DNA of 64,000 bases from Brenneria izbisi (GCF_025840185.1 NZ_JAMPJU010000005.1:186001-250000); one strand, 5' to 3'. Positions 8,456 through 17,880 are shown, counted from the first letter of the stretch. The notes: generated by a model not told the origin, from the sequence alone. Translations and numbers: made by a program.

Positions 8456-9472
8456 TCAACCGTTACGGAAAATGTAACTATAAGCGCTCAATGCCGGCGC
8501 GCCGCCCAGATGGGCATACAGGACTTTTGATCCTTTCGGAAACTCACCCTTGCGGATCATATCGATCATTCCCTGCATGGATTTACCTTCGTACACCGGA
8601 TCGGTCATCACCCCTTCCATCCGGGCGCACAGACGAATGGCTTCCAGCGTGCCTTCGCTCGGCAGGCCGTATTCCGGGCCGCCATAGCGGGTATCCAGCA
8701 CTACGTCCTCCTCAGTGATTTCACGGCCCAGTTCGACCAGATTGGCGGTATTCTGCGCAATACGCAGGATCTGCGCCTTGGTTTTTTCCGGTTTTGCCGA
8801 GGCATCAATGCCGATGACATTCTGTGAACGGCCATCCGCCGCAAAGCCAACCACCATTCCCGCCTGAGTACTACCGGTGACGGAACACACCACAATATAG
8901 TCAAACTTGAAACCCAGTTCTTTTTCCTGTTGGCGTACTTCTTCAGCAAAGCCAACAAAGCCTAAACCGCCATAGGGATGCTCAGAGCAACCGGCAGGGA
9001 TCGGGAAAGGTTTGCCGCCATTCTGTGATGCTTCCTCCATGGCGTTTTTCCAGCTTTCACGAATGCCAATATCAAAACCGGCGGCATCCAGACGAACATC
9101 GGCGCCCATAATACGTGACAGTTCGATATTACCGACGCGATCATAAACCGCATCAGCATAATTAACCCAGTTCTCTTGCACCAGAATACATTTCATTCCC
9201 AGATGCGCAGCCACGGCAGCAACTTGTCGCGTCTGGTTAGATTGAATACCACCAATAGAAACCAGTGTATCGCAGCCTTGTTCTAATGCTTCGGGAATAA
9301 GATATTCCAGTTTACGGGTTTTATTTCCACCGAACGCCAGACCACTATTACAATCTTCACGTTTGGCATATATTTCTACGTCCCCACCTAAATATTCACT
9401 TAGCCTTTTCATTGGCGTAATCGGAGAGGGGCCAAATGTTAATGGATAACGTGGGAATTTTTCCAGATTCAT
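8456..9472 (-). CDS. acdS: 1-Aminocyclopropane-1-carboxylate (ACC) deaminase
   Basis: 338 residues, the usual AcdS length, with very close similarity to Pseudomonas AcdS as recalled. It is a PLP enzyme that opens ACC to 2-oxobutyrate and ammonia. The PLP lysine is Lys51 ([10 protein letters not shown]) and Ser78 lies in [10 protein letters not shown]. Tyr294 and Glu295 lie in DPVYEGKSM and Leu322 in YAHLGG. Glu295 with Leu322 is the pair commonly used to separate true ACC deaminases from D-cysteine desulfhydrases. GGAG precedes the ATG by about eight bases. Degrading ACC, the plant ethylene precursor, is typical of plant-associated bacteria. An Lrp/AsnC gene lies on each side: one convergent at the 3' end, one upstream on the same strand. 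Confidence 0.95.
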   Translation of the reverse strand: MNLEKFPRYPLTFGPSPITPMKRLSEYLGGDVEIYAKREDCNSGLAFGGNKTRKLEYLIPEALEQGCDTLVSIGGIQSNQTRQVAAVAAHLGMKCILVQENWVNYADAVYDRVGNIELSRIMGADVRLDAAGFDIGIRESWKNAMEEASQNGGKPFPIPAGCSEHPYGGLGFVGFAEEVRQQEKELGFKFDYIVVCSVTGSTQAGMVVGFAADGRSQNVIGIDASAKPEKTKAQILRIAQNTANLVELGREITEEDVVLDTRYGGPEYGLPSEGTLEAIRLCARMEGVMTDPVYEGKSMQGMIDMIRKGEFPKGSKVLYAHLGGAPALSAYSYIFRNG

Positions 9473-9690
9473 AATAGTGCTCCGATAAATAATGGGTAAA
9501 ATTAGCCGCAGGTTGTGATATCTCTTGAGGAAATACCGTCACTCCATGCTGATAACACTACCTGAAATTGAATGAATTTAAATTGCTAAATCACTCTATT
9601 TTTATCCATTAAATTTCACAAAAAACAGAAAACAAATGAAATAATTTCTAAAAAAAATAAAAAAACGAAACAAAATTAACAGTATAAAAT

Positions 9691-10179
9691 CTACTGCGGC
9701 AATAGCATTCCTTCCGCGGGCAACGGCAATGTTGTTTTGTAGCGAACCTGCTTGAGCGCGAAGCTGGAGCGGATATTGGCCACGCCGGGAATTCGCGTCA
9801 GATGGTGAAGAATAAAGTGCTCTATCTCATTGATATTCTTAACCAGAACGCGAAGAAGATAATCCGCGTCGCCCGTCATCAGATAGCACTCCATCACTTC
9901 AGGACACGCTGAGATAGCTTGCTCGAACTGCTGCAATGCTGCTTCAACCTGCCTGTCCAGACTGACATGGATGAACACATTAACGTGTAACCCCAGGCGC
10001 TCAGGTGAAAGCAGGGTGACCTGCTGACGAATAAGGCCCAGTTCTTCGAGCGCTTTCACCCGGTTAAAGCAAGGTGTGGTGGAAAGGTTCACGGCACGCG
10101 CCAAATCAGCGTGCGTGATCCTGGCATTTTCCTGCAATTTATTAAGGATGCTGATATCGGTTTTATCCAGTTTGCGCAT
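9691..10179 (-). CDS. Lrp/AsnC-family transcriptional regulator divergent from EamA exporter
   Basis: 162 residues: helix-turn-helix [20 protein letters not shown] (~25-44) then a RAM domain with [14 protein letters not shown] near 102. It lies 218 bases upstream of acdS on the same strand and is divergent from the EamA-type exporter. Lrp-family proteins beside amino-acid exporters commonly sense the exported substrate and switch on the exporter gene, so control of the EamA gene is the simplest reading. A long inverted repeat lies in the shared control region. Control of acdS is also possible. It resembles DecR-like Lrp members more than Lrp itself. Confidence 0.87.
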   Translation of the reverse strand: MRKLDKTDISILNKLQENARITHADLARAVNLSTTPCFNRVKALEELGLIRQQVTLLSPERLGLHVNVFIHVSLDRQVEAALQQFEQAISACPEVMECYLMTGDADYLLRVLVKNINEIEHFILHHLTRIPGVANIRSSFALKQVRYKTTLPLPAEGMLLPQ

Positions 10180-10304
10180 ATAAAGAAAACCTTTACTGTC
10201 AATGAACGGTTGATCGAAAAAATCATTCTGAAAATAAACATATCACAGCAAATAACAGAAAAAATTTCCGTCAGAAAAATAATAAACTGGGTTTATCTCA
10301 TCTT

Positions 10305-10363
10305 CTGGTAAACCTTATTGTTTTTTTGTGGTGAGAAATCAGAAAAACAATAAGGTTTGCCAG
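10305..10363. repeat. 21-bp inverted repeat in the Lrp/EamA control region
   Basis: The arms 10305-10325 and 10343-10363 pair over 21 bases with one mismatch, around a 17-base spacer. The core is AAACCTTATTGTTTTT and its complement. The right arm ends 33 bases before the EamA start codon, so the repeat could be an operator for the divergent Lrp protein or a hairpin in the exporter's leader. Confidence 0.75.
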
Positions 10364-10395
10364 CAGGATACTTTTATAACGACCGGAAATATAAA

Positions 10396-11409
10396 ATGAT
10401 TTATCCCTCGTTAAGAAATAAGAAAATTATCTGGCAAAAACAATCACTGACCGAAATATTGCCAGCGGAATTATCAGTGCGTCAGATTGGCGGCCTTTTT
10501 TTGCTGCTTCTGGCCATTCTAGTCTGGGGGACTAACTGGCCGGTCATGAAACTTGGGCTGGAACATATCACCCCGCTGTGGTTTTCCGCATTGCGTTTCG
10601 CGCTCGGTGGATTGTGCCTGTTCTTTATCCAGATTGTGACCGGCACGCTCCGGTTGCCCAGGCGTCGAGATATCCCGTTGTTATTCAGCGTCGGTTTGCT
10701 GCAAATGCTGAGCTTTACCGCACTGGGTGCGATCGCCATGACCGAGATCCCCGCAGGCCGCTCCGCCATTCTTGCTTATACCACCCCGCTGTGGGTATTG
10801 CCGGGCGCCATTCTGATCTTCCGGCAAAAAGTAACCCGTCAGGAACTGCTGGGTACGCTGATGGGCATCGCCGGAGTCGCCATTCTGTTCAATCCCCTGA
10901 CGCTGGACTGGACAGATCATAACGCGCTATGGGCCAACTTATTGCTGTTGCTCGCTTCACTATGCTGGGCCATTTGCATTCTGCATCTGCGTTATTACCG
11001 GGGCGCATCCAGCGCTTATCATCTCGCGCCCTGGCAAATGCTGATTGCCACGCTCCCCTTGATCATCATCGCCTGGTATCAGGAAGGCCCTTATACCGGG
11101 GATAACTCCACGCGTTTATGGGAGATCTCGCTGTTTGTCGGGCCGCTCGCCACCGCCTTCTGTTTCTGCGCAGTTAACGCGGCAAGCCAGTGGATTTCCA
11201 GCACCAGCATGGCCTCCTCCATGCTGTGCGTCCCGCTGGTCGGGTTGTTTATCTCCGTCGCATTTTTCGGTGAATCGTTAACATCGGGATTAGTCATCGG
11301 CGTCATCGCCATTATTGTCGGTATGCTGGTCGTTACGCTGAACAAACCACGCTCCGCCGCGCAACAGACCGATGCCATTCCCGCCAAGCCACAACCCAAA
11401 TCTGACTAA
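10396..11409 (+). CDS. EamA/DMT-family inner-membrane exporter
   Basis: 337 residues with about ten transmembrane segments in two EamA repeats. The first begins LLLLAILVWGTNWPVMKLGL, and the second starts near residue 175 (LLLLLASLCWAICILHLRYY). A cytoplasmic, proline-rich tail ends the protein. Members export amino acids, their derivatives or other small metabolites. The ATG at 10396 is chosen; an upstream in-frame TTG (10357) lies inside the inverted repeat and is unlikely. It is divergent from an Lrp/AsnC regulator, which suggests an amino-acid-like substrate. It is convergent with the LysR gene 36 bases downstream. Confidence 0.88.
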   Translation: MIYPSLRNKKIIWQKQSLTEILPAELSVRQIGGLFLLLLAILVWGTNWPVMKLGLEHITPLWFSALRFALGGLCLFFIQIVTGTLRLPRRRDIPLLFSVGLLQMLSFTALGAIAMTEIPAGRSAILAYTTPLWVLPGAILIFRQKVTRQELLGTLMGIAGVAILFNPLTLDWTDHNALWANLLLLLASLCWAICILHLRYYRGASSAYHLAPWQMLIATLPLIIIAWYQEGPYTGDNSTRLWEISLFVGPLATAFCFCAVNAASQWISSTSMASSMLCVPLVGLFISVAFFGESLTSGLVIGVIAIIVGMLVVTLNKPRSAAQQTDAIPAKPQPKSD

Positions 11410-11445
11410 CGCAGTGTGACAATATGCGGGTTTCGCCGTCACCTT

Positions 11446-12375
11446 TCACGTCTGGAGGCGATACACCTGACGAAACCGCACATCCTGCTGCGTCAATTCA
11501 TCGTGTAAGAAGTCAAAAAAACCTTTCAGTACCGCAGTCACCGGTTTGTTGACTTCCGTCTGAACCTGCAATGTGCGCTGCCCCAGTTGCTCCAGATTAA
11601 CCGATCTCACCTGCAAACCATCACGCCGGGCGCTGTATAAGACGGAGAAATGACTGCATATGGCGATGGCATTCGGAGTATTGAGCAAAAAGGCATACAG
11701 GGTTGAAAAGTGATTGCAGGTAAAAACGGGATCGATAAAAACACCGCTTATACGGCATGAGAGATCGAACAGTTGACGAACCGTTGCCGCCTGATCGGGC
11801 AGGATGACAGGGAAATCATTGAGATCGGCCAGTTGAAAATCACTGGACGCCAGCGGGTGATCGTCCTTCATCACCACCATAAACGGCGCGGAAAATGACG
11901 ATATCACCTTGATGCCGTGCTCCGGCGACAGGCTATACTTCAGCGCCACATCGCATTCGCCGTGGCGGACCAGATCGGGAACCTGTCTGGCGCTGCCGAC
12001 CGTCAGCACAAAATTGACCGCCGGATGTTGTTGCCGGTATTTCGCCAACAGCGTCGGCAATAGATTGAACCCCAGACCATCGGTACACACGATACGGATC
12101 GTGGTTTGCCGGGAGGATTTCAACCCCTCGATTTCAGCAATCGCCAATTCCATATCGACGATACTGCGCCGGACGTGATTTTCCAGAATATGCCCGGCGT
12201 CATTCAGCACCATACCGCGGGCATGCCGCTCAAACAAAGGCACGCCCAGCCTGGCCTCCAGCCGCTGGATTTGGCGGCTGATGGCGGACACCGCCACAAA
12301 CAGCTGCTGGCTGGCCGCGCTTAGCGATCCGGTGCTCGCCACCGCCATAAAATAACGAATTTCGTTGTTATGCAT
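11446..12375 (-). CDS. LysR-family transcriptional regulator
   Basis: 309 residues. The N-terminal winged helix-turn-helix reads RYFMAVASTGSLSAASQQL (residues 7-25) and VSAISRQIQRLEARLG (~29-44), followed by a linker and an effector-binding domain of periplasmic-binding-protein type. It is the last gene on the strand that carries the peptide importer and the M20 peptidase, and it follows the peptidase by 156 bases with a strong hairpin between. It probably senses a ligand related to that importer, but no target site was recognised. Confidence 0.9.
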   Translation of the reverse strand: MHNNEIRYFMAVASTGSLSAASQQLFVAVSAISRQIQRLEARLGVPLFERHARGMVLNDAGHILENHVRRSIVDMELAIAEIEGLKSSRQTTIRIVCTDGLGFNLLPTLLAKYRQQHPAVNFVLTVGSARQVPDLVRHGECDVALKYSLSPEHGIKVISSFSAPFMVVMKDDHPLASSDFQLADLNDFPVILPDQAATVRQLFDLSCRISGVFIDPVFTCNHFSTLYAFLLNTPNAIAICSHFSVLYSARRDGLQVRSVNLEQLGQRTLQVQTEVNKPVTAVLKGFFDFLHDELTQQDVRFRQVYRLQT

Positions 12376-12487
12376 GAGCGCTCCGCCTTGTGTTTAACGA
12401 TGACTCAACCGCAACAGGCTCATCATAGACAAATGTAAATCAGGAGGATAATACTCATCTGTTCTGGCTGAATGGCGCACGGCAATC

Positions 12488-12510
12488 GGGATGAGGCGAC
12501 GCCTCATCCC
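12488..12510 (-). terminator. Hairpin after the M20 peptidase gene
   Basis: A perfect 10-bp stem GGGATGAGGC / GCCTCATCCC with a three-base loop, within a weaker outer pairing (GCACG near 12477, CGTGC near 12525). No T run follows, so it may be a processing or stabilising hairpin rather than a full terminator. It separates the peptidase from the LysR gene. Confidence 0.5.
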
Positions 12511-12531
12511 TCTGAACGGCATCGTGCCGGT

Positions 12532-13968
12532 TTATAACGCGGTTATCGACGGCATTGTCTCCCGCTTTGAACGCGCGTTGGCGATATCCTGCCCTTGTTC
12601 CGCCAGATCCCAGAATAACCCGGTCATGATTTTCAGCGACTCAAGCGTCATATCCACCAGAATATGTTCGTTCGGCGCATGCTGTGAGCAGGCGGGATAA
12701 GAGTGCGGCACCCACAGCGTCGGCAATCCCAGCGTTTCCGAAAAGCAGGCATTGGGCAGACCGCCGCCAAAGTTCGGCAACACGGCGGCATTGGCGCCGA
12801 CCGAACGCTTGATTGACGTCACGCCCCAGGCCACCCACGGATCGTTGAGATCCAGCCGGGTCGCTTTGTAATGACTGGCATCGTTGACTATCTCGACATC
12901 CTCAAATCCGTTGGCATCAAGATGATGCCGGATATGCCGGGTAAAATTCGCCACGTCGCAACCCATGACATAACGCATATGGCAATGGGCTTTCGCCTGC
13001 GGCGGAATGGCATGGGCCGGTTTATCCGGGTTGCCGGTAACGAACGCCAGGACATCCAGCGTATTCCAGGCATACACTTTCTCCGCGGCGGTCAGCCCCG
13101 GCTCGCCCCATTGAGCATCAATGACCGGGTCAGTGGCGCCGCCGCCCAGTTCAAGATCCGACAGCACCCGGCGCATATTGTCCGACAACGCGGGCGGGCG
13201 CAGGCCAGGAACCAGGATGCGACCATGCGCGTCCACCATGCTGGCGATGGCGTGCGCCAGCCGAATTCCCGGATTACTCAACAGCCCGCCCCAGTTACCG
13301 GAGTGATGCGCGCCTTCACGTAAATTCAGTTGCAGTTCGAAGTTGAACACCCCGCGGGAACCGAGAAACAAGGTTGGTCGGGATGCGGAAACACGCGGGC
13401 CATCAGAGGCAATAAACAGATCGGCCGCCAACCAGTCACGGTATTGCTCACACACCTCATCCAGCCCCGGCGAACCATCCTCTTCGCCCATTTCCAGAAT
13501 GATTTTCACGTTGTAGCCCAATTGACCGCCACGCGCTTTCAATACCTGCTCCAGCGCCGCCAGATTGATGGTGTGCTGGCCTTTATTATCCGCCGTGCCG
13601 CGCCCGTACCAGCGGCTATCGTCCCTGACCATATCCCAGGGCGATAACCCGGCGCGCCATTGATCATCATAACCCCGCACCACATCACCGTGGCCGTAAG
13701 TCAACAGCGTCAATTCCGCCTGGGGTTCAATGCGGCGGGCCAGTAAAAACGGACATCTTTCGTTAACCGGATTCTCCACCAGCAGGCATTCAAATGACAG
13801 GGCATGTAACGCCGGGATCATCTCTTCCGTCAGATAAGACATCAGCAGCGGCCCGCTGTCGGCGTTCTGGCTTTCTGTACGGAATGCCACGCGGCGCGCC
13901 AGCGTTTGCTCGAATTTTCCTGAACCAAAATAATCAACGGTTGCCTGAATCGTCTCTTCACGCGTCAT
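12532..13968 (-). CDS. M20-family metallopeptidase (dipeptidase/deacylase type)
   Basis: 478 residues. The zinc-binding order of M20 enzymes is visible: YGHGDVV near residue 92 (His, Asp), GRGTADNKGQ near 120 (bridging Asp) and EMGEEDGSPG near 160 (catalytic Glu and metal Glu). A later PHSYPACSQHAPNEH near 434 supplies the last His. The insert between them fits the dimerisation domain. It should hydrolyse a peptide or N-acyl amino acid in the cytoplasm. Its place at the end of a dipeptide-type importer operon suggests it digests the imported compound. The start is directly supported by a purine-rich stretch upstream. Confidence 0.9.
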   Translation of the reverse strand: MTREETIQATVDYFGSGKFEQTLARRVAFRTESQNADSGPLLMSYLTEEMIPALHALSFECLLVENPVNERCPFLLARRIEPQAELTLLTYGHGDVVRGYDDQWRAGLSPWDMVRDDSRWYGRGTADNKGQHTINLAALEQVLKARGGQLGYNVKIILEMGEEDGSPGLDEVCEQYRDWLAADLFIASDGPRVSASRPTLFLGSRGVFNFELQLNLREGAHHSGNWGGLLSNPGIRLAHAIASMVDAHGRILVPGLRPPALSDNMRRVLSDLELGGGATDPVIDAQWGEPGLTAAEKVYAWNTLDVLAFVTGNPDKPAHAIPPQAKAHCHMRYVMGCDVANFTRHIRHHLDANGFEDVEIVNDASHYKATRLDLNDPWVAWGVTSIKRSVGANAAVLPNFGGGLPNACFSETLGLPTLWVPHSYPACSQHAPNEHILVDMTLESLKIMTGLFWDLAEQGQDIANARSKRETMPSITAL

Positions 13969-14003
13969 TTTCAGTCTGTCCTCTTCTCTGGATATTCATG
14001 CGT

Positions 14004-14047
14004 CACGGCAATATTTTCGGGCCAATATTTTCGGGCATAGTGCCGTG
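14004..14047. repeat. 14-bp exact tandem duplication inside an inverted repeat
   Basis: CAATATTTTCGGGC occurs twice in direct succession (14009-14022 and 14023-14036). A 7-bp inverted repeat, CACGGCA at 14004 and TGCCGTG at 14041, encloses it. It lies in the 165-base gap between the importer ATPase and the peptidase gene. Confidence 0.75.
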
Positions 14048-14133
14048 TCTGTTTATTCGAATTCGGGCAAGCAAAGCCCCTCCCCGGCGCTAACCCAGGG
14101 ATATCATGCTGTTATTGAACGGTCGCTTATCGG

Positions 14134-15024
14134 TTAATGGCGTTCGATATCGGGGATCCCCAAACCCGGCTCTGGCGTCAATACGGAAGCAAGCAGCGAT
14201 CGGGTATATGGATGCTGCGGTGAATGAAAAATCTGCTCACGCGTTCCCTGTTCGACAATCGCCCCTTTCTGCATCACCGCCACATGATCAACCAGATGCT
14301 CCACCACCGACAGATTGTGGCTGATAAGCAGGTAAGTGAGGCCAAACTCCTGTTTAAGCTCAAGCAGCAAATTGAGGATCTGCGCCTGCACGGAAACATC
14401 CAAAGCGGAGGTGGGTTCATCGCAAATGAGGATCTCAGGCCGCATAATCAGCGCTCTGGCAATCGCCACCCGCTGACGCTGACCGCCTGAAAGCTGGCCG
14501 GGATACTGACTGTGGGTACGAGCTGGCATGCCCACCACATCCAGCATCTCTTTGACGCGCGTTTTCCTTTCTTCCGGCGTGCCGATCTTATGAAGATTCA
14601 AAGCCACTTCCACAATATCGGAAACAGTTCGGCGCGGATTAAGGGACGAATAGGGGTCCTGAAAAATCGGCTGAATGCGGGATGACATGGCTTTGCGCTG
14701 GGTGATGTCAATCTCGCGCCCTTCAATCAGCACGTTGCCGGATGTAGGCTCAAGCAGCCCCAGCAGCATTTTTGCCAGCGTACTCTTCCCGCAGCCTGAT
14801 TCGCCCACCAGCCCCAGCGTTTCGCCGCGGCGCACGCGCAACGAGACGTTATCCACGGCGCGGATTTCGCCCGCGCGAGTAAACAGGCCGTGATTCAAAC
14901 GGAACACCCTGGTGAGCGCGCACAATTCCAGCGCAATATTATCATTGCCCGGAATATGCGTCGGCAACGCGGCAGCCATCTGCTGATCATTGCCGCCGGT
15001 TTGTTGATTCATTTGGTTATTCAT
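14134..15024 (-). CDS. Dipeptide-type ABC transporter ATPase (DppF/OppF-like)
   Basis: 296 residues. Walker [13 protein letters not shown], signature LSGGQRQRVAIARAL, Walker B ILICDEPTSALD and a C-terminal OppF-type extension (HPYTRSLL) are all present. The start ATG at 15024 overlaps the stop of the upstream ATPase gene (ATGA) and has GGAGG before it. The N-terminal ~30 residues are rich in Asn, Gln and Met, unlike most family members. It pairs with the other ATPase to power peptide uptake. Confidence 0.93.
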   Translation of the reverse strand: MNNQMNQQTGGNDQQMAAALPTHIPGNDNIALELCALTRVFRLNHGLFTRAGEIRAVDNVSLRVRRGETLGLVGESGCGKSTLAKMLLGLLEPTSGNVLIEGREIDITQRKAMSSRIQPIFQDPYSSLNPRRTVSDIVEVALNLHKIGTPEERKTRVKEMLDVVGMPARTHSQYPGQLSGGQRQRVAIARALIMRPEILICDEPTSALDVSVQAQILNLLLELKQEFGLTYLLISHNLSVVEHLVDHVAVMQKGAIVEQGTREQIFHSPQHPYTRSLLASVLTPEPGLGIPDIERH

Positions 15025-16010
15025 GCCACCTCCGCTTTCTTCAATGCCCGGACGCAACGCACTTCATGATCAGACGTCACCTGAACATACGGCGGGTTCT
15101 GATGACAGATATCGCTGCAATGCGCACAGCGATTGCTGAATGCACAACCAGTTTGTACGCCGACCAAACTGGGCACCACTCCGGGAATCGCTTTCAGCGG
15201 CTGACCCGGCACGGTTTTTCCTGCAACCGGAATACAATCAAGCAACGCGCGAGTATAGGGGTGCTGTGGCTGGGTAAATAACTCCATTACCGGCGCTGTT
15301 TCCACAATCTGTCCGGCGTACATTACCGCCACCCGATCAGCGATACGCGCTACAACGCCCAGATCGTGAGTGATGAAAATCACGGCGGTGCCAAGCTCTT
15401 GCTGAAGTTCACGCAGCATACGCAGGATCTGCGCCTGAATCGTCACGTCCAGCGCGGTGGTGGGCTCATCGGCAATAATCAGATCCGGCTCGCACATCAG
15501 CGCCATGGCGATCATGATGCGCTGACGCAAACCGCCGGAAAGCTGGTGAGGATATTGATTAAGCCGGGCGGACGCCATCGGAATTCCCACCCGCTCCATC
15601 AGATACACCGCCCGATCTCTGGCTTCGGCCTGCGACGCCTTGCGGTGCGCCATCAGGGTTTCACAAAGCTGATTACCCAAGGTGAAAGAAGGGTTGAGGG
15701 AGGTCATCGGCTCCTGAAAAATCATCGACATTTGATCGCCGCGCAACGCGGTGATGTCGCGTTTTTTCAGCGAAAGCAAATTCATTCCCTTGAAATGCAT
15801 ACTGTCCGCTGTGCGCACCGCTTTGCGCGGCAGCAAGTCCATCAACGCCAGCGAGGTCATGGATTTGCCGCAACCGGATTCACCCACCAGACACAACATT
15901 TCACCTCGGCGTACCGTAAAATCAATGCCGCGCACCGCGTGCAATGTACCGCGCGACGTGGGCAGATCAACCCGCAGGTTTTTTACATCCAGCAGAATGT
16001 CATTCTTCAT
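15021..16010 (-). CDS. Dipeptide-type ABC transporter ATPase (DppD/OppD-like)
   Basis: 329 residues. Walker A GESGCGKSMTSLAL, signature LSGGLRQRIMIAMAL and Walker B IIADEPTTALD are followed by the C-terminal region. That region contains a cysteine cluster, CAFSNRCAHCSDIC near residue 290, of the kind seen in OppD/DppD proteins. The start at 16010 has GAGGA about seven bases upstream; an ATG two codons earlier is possible. It closely follows the DppC-like permease and overlaps the next ATPase gene by four bases. Confidence 0.93.
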   Translation of the reverse strand: MKNDILLDVKNLRVDLPTSRGTLHAVRGIDFTVRRGEMLCLVGESGCGKSMTSLALMDLLPRKAVRTADSMHFKGMNLLSLKKRDITALRGDQMSMIFQEPMTSLNPSFTLGNQLCETLMAHRKASQAEARDRAVYLMERVGIPMASARLNQYPHQLSGGLRQRIMIAMALMCEPDLIIADEPTTALDVTIQAQILRMLRELQQELGTAVIFITHDLGVVARIADRVAVMYAGQIVETAPVMELFTQPQHPYTRALLDCIPVAGKTVPGQPLKAIPGVVPSLVGVQTGCAFSNRCAHCSDICHQNPPYVQVTSDHEVRCVRALKKAEVA

Positions 16011-16020
16011 GGCCATTTCC

Positions 16021-16953
16021 TCAGTTACGTCCGTCCAGCGCGGTGATATCCCGCAGGCCATCGCCCACCAGATTGATCCCCAAAACCACGACCGCCAGCA
16101 CAATGCCCGGAATCAGAATTACCCAGGGTTGAAAGAACATGTAAGCCTTGCCTTCCGCTATCATCAGCCCCCATGACGGCATCGGCGGCTGAACCCCAAG
16201 CCCAAGGAAAGAGAGCGTCGCTTCCAACAAAATGGCGTGCGCGATTTCCAGCGTCGCTACCACCGTCAACGGCCCGATCAGATTAGGCAGAATTTCCCGC
16301 AACATAATGAACAGCGACGAGGCGCCCAGCGTTCTGGCCGCGGCAATAAACTCGGCCTCACGTAGTTGGCGCGTCACCGATCGCGAAACAATCAGAAAAC
16401 GGTCCCACAGCAGTAAACCAAGCAGCAGAATAACCACCTTTACCGAGCCGCCCACCAACGCCGCCGTCGCCAGCGCCACCAGAATGACCGGCATGGAGAG
16501 GCGAACAGTCAGGATATAGCTGACGACGGAATCTACCCGGCCACCAAAATAGCCAGCCAGAATCCCCAGCGTAACGCCGATAAACCCGGAAACCACCACG
16601 GCAATCAACCCGATAATCATTGACACCCGCGCGCCGTATAGCAGACGGCTCAGGTAATCGCGTCCCAGTTTGTCGGTTCCCAGCACATGCTCCCAGCTTC
16701 CTTTTTCATGCCATACCGGAGGGATCAGACGTCGGCTGACATCCTGCGCATAAGGATCGTGCGGGCTGATAAACGGTGCGAAGATCGCCGCCACGATAAT
16801 GACGCCGAGAATAATCAGGCCCAGCGTCATACTGTGATGTCCCAGTATGGTCTTCAGCCAGCGCCGCATTGGAGTTGGCTCAGGGGCCAATCCCGGTTCC
16901 ACCACCGACGCTTTCGCCGCCAGTGTTGAAGAAAGAGATGATGACGTTTTCAT
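16021..16953 (-). CDS. Dipeptide-type ABC transporter permease (DppC-like)
   Basis: 310 residues. An N-terminal cytoplasmic stretch of about 38 residues leads to the first helix (LGLIILGVIIVAAIFAPF) and the family block DKLGRDYLSRLLYGARVS near 95. The EAA loop reads EFIAAARTLGASSLFIMLREILPN. The second channel subunit of the importer, translated ten bases after the DppB-like gene. Confidence 0.92.
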   Translation of the reverse strand: MKTSSSLSSTLAAKASVVEPGLAPEPTPMRRWLKTILGHHSMTLGLIILGVIIVAAIFAPFISPHDPYAQDVSRRLIPPVWHEKGSWEHVLGTDKLGRDYLSRLLYGARVSMIIGLIAVVVSGFIGVTLGILAGYFGGRVDSVVSYILTVRLSMPVILVALATAALVGGSVKVVILLLGLLLWDRFLIVSRSVTRQLREAEFIAAARTLGASSLFIMLREILPNLIGPLTVVATLEIAHAILLEATLSFLGLGVQPPMPSWGLMIAEGKAYMFFQPWVILIPGIVLAVVVLGINLVGDGLRDITALDGRN

Positions 16954-16962
16954 GGAAGCTCC

Positions 16963-17880
16963 TTATTGGGTACGTAAGCGCGGATCTAACGCCGCATTAA
17001 GGACATCCGCCAAAAATGTCAGCCCGATATAAAACACTGAGATAATCAATACGATGGCCTGCACCACCGGGAAATCATTACGGGAGATGGAATCCCACGC
17101 CAGTTGCCCCAATCCTTGCAGCGCGAAGATGGATTCAATCACCACCGATCCGCCCAACATAAAACCCAGTTCAACCGTCGCCAGCGCCACCACAGGAATA
17201 ATGGCGTTGCGCAGGCCATGCTTCACAATCACTTTGAAGGTACCCAACCCTTTTGCCCGTGCGGTACGGATGTAATCCGAGCCCAGCACATCCAACATGC
17301 CGGAGCGCGTCAGACGCATCAGGGACGGCATCGCGTAATAACCCAGCGCAATCGCCGGTAAAACAAAATTCTGCCAACTGCTATTGCCTGCCACCGGCAC
17401 CCATTTAAGCCCAACGGCAAAGATGAGGATCAGGATCAGGGCAAACCAGAAGTTCGGCATGGCCTGTCCGATCACCGAAATAAAAATGGATAACCGGTCA
17501 ATCCAGGTATCGCGGAACACCGCCGCCAGCACGCCCAGCGGAATGGCCACCACCAACGCCAGCAACAGGGATACTACGCCCAGCTTCAGCGTCACCGGCA
17601 TTCTCTGTCCAACCAGTTCCATAACCGTGTTTTCAAAATAGAAAGAGCGCCCAAAATCAAGGTGCAACGCCGACCACATCCAGTGCATAAACTGCGTGGT
17701 TAACGGCTGATCCAACCCATATTGCACCCGGATGCTTTCCACCACATCAGCCGTGGCGTCAGGCCCGGCAATAGCTGCCGCCAGATCGCCGGAAAGGTTC
17801 AAGAGAGAGAAACTGACTACGGCGACGGTAAACAGTACCGCCAGTGCAACCAGAAGCCGATGTAAAATATAGATAATCAT
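16963..17880 (-). CDS. Dipeptide-type ABC transporter permease (DppB-like)
   Basis: 305 residues with an N-terminal membrane helix (LLVALAVLFTVAVVSFSLL), about six helices in all, and the EAA loop DYIRTARAKGLGTFKVIVKHGLRN near 205. This is the first channel subunit of a peptide, nickel or opine-type importer. It follows the binding-protein gene after a 74-base gap that contains a strong hairpin, an arrangement that favours more binding protein than channel. Confidence 0.92.
   Translation of the reverse strand: MIIYILHRLLVALAVLFTVAVVSFSLLNLSGDLAAAIAGPDATADVVESIRVQYGLDQPLTTQFMHWMWSALHLDFGRSFYFENTVMELVGQRMPVTLKLGVVSLLLALVVAIPLGVLAAVFRDTWIDRLSIFISVIGQAMPNFWFALILILIFAVGLKWVPVAGNSSWQNFVLPAIALGYYAMPSLMRLTRSGMLDVLGSDYIRTARAKGLGTFKVIVKHGLRNAIIPVVALATVELGFMLGGSVVIESIFALQGLGQLAWDSISRNDFPVVQAIVLIISVFYIGLTFLADVLNAALDPRLRTQ

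Noticed and set aside
15366-16046. 226-codon plus-strand open frame opposite the DppD-like gene
   Set aside because: Rich in His and Arg, antisense to a clear ATPase gene, with no recognisable domain.
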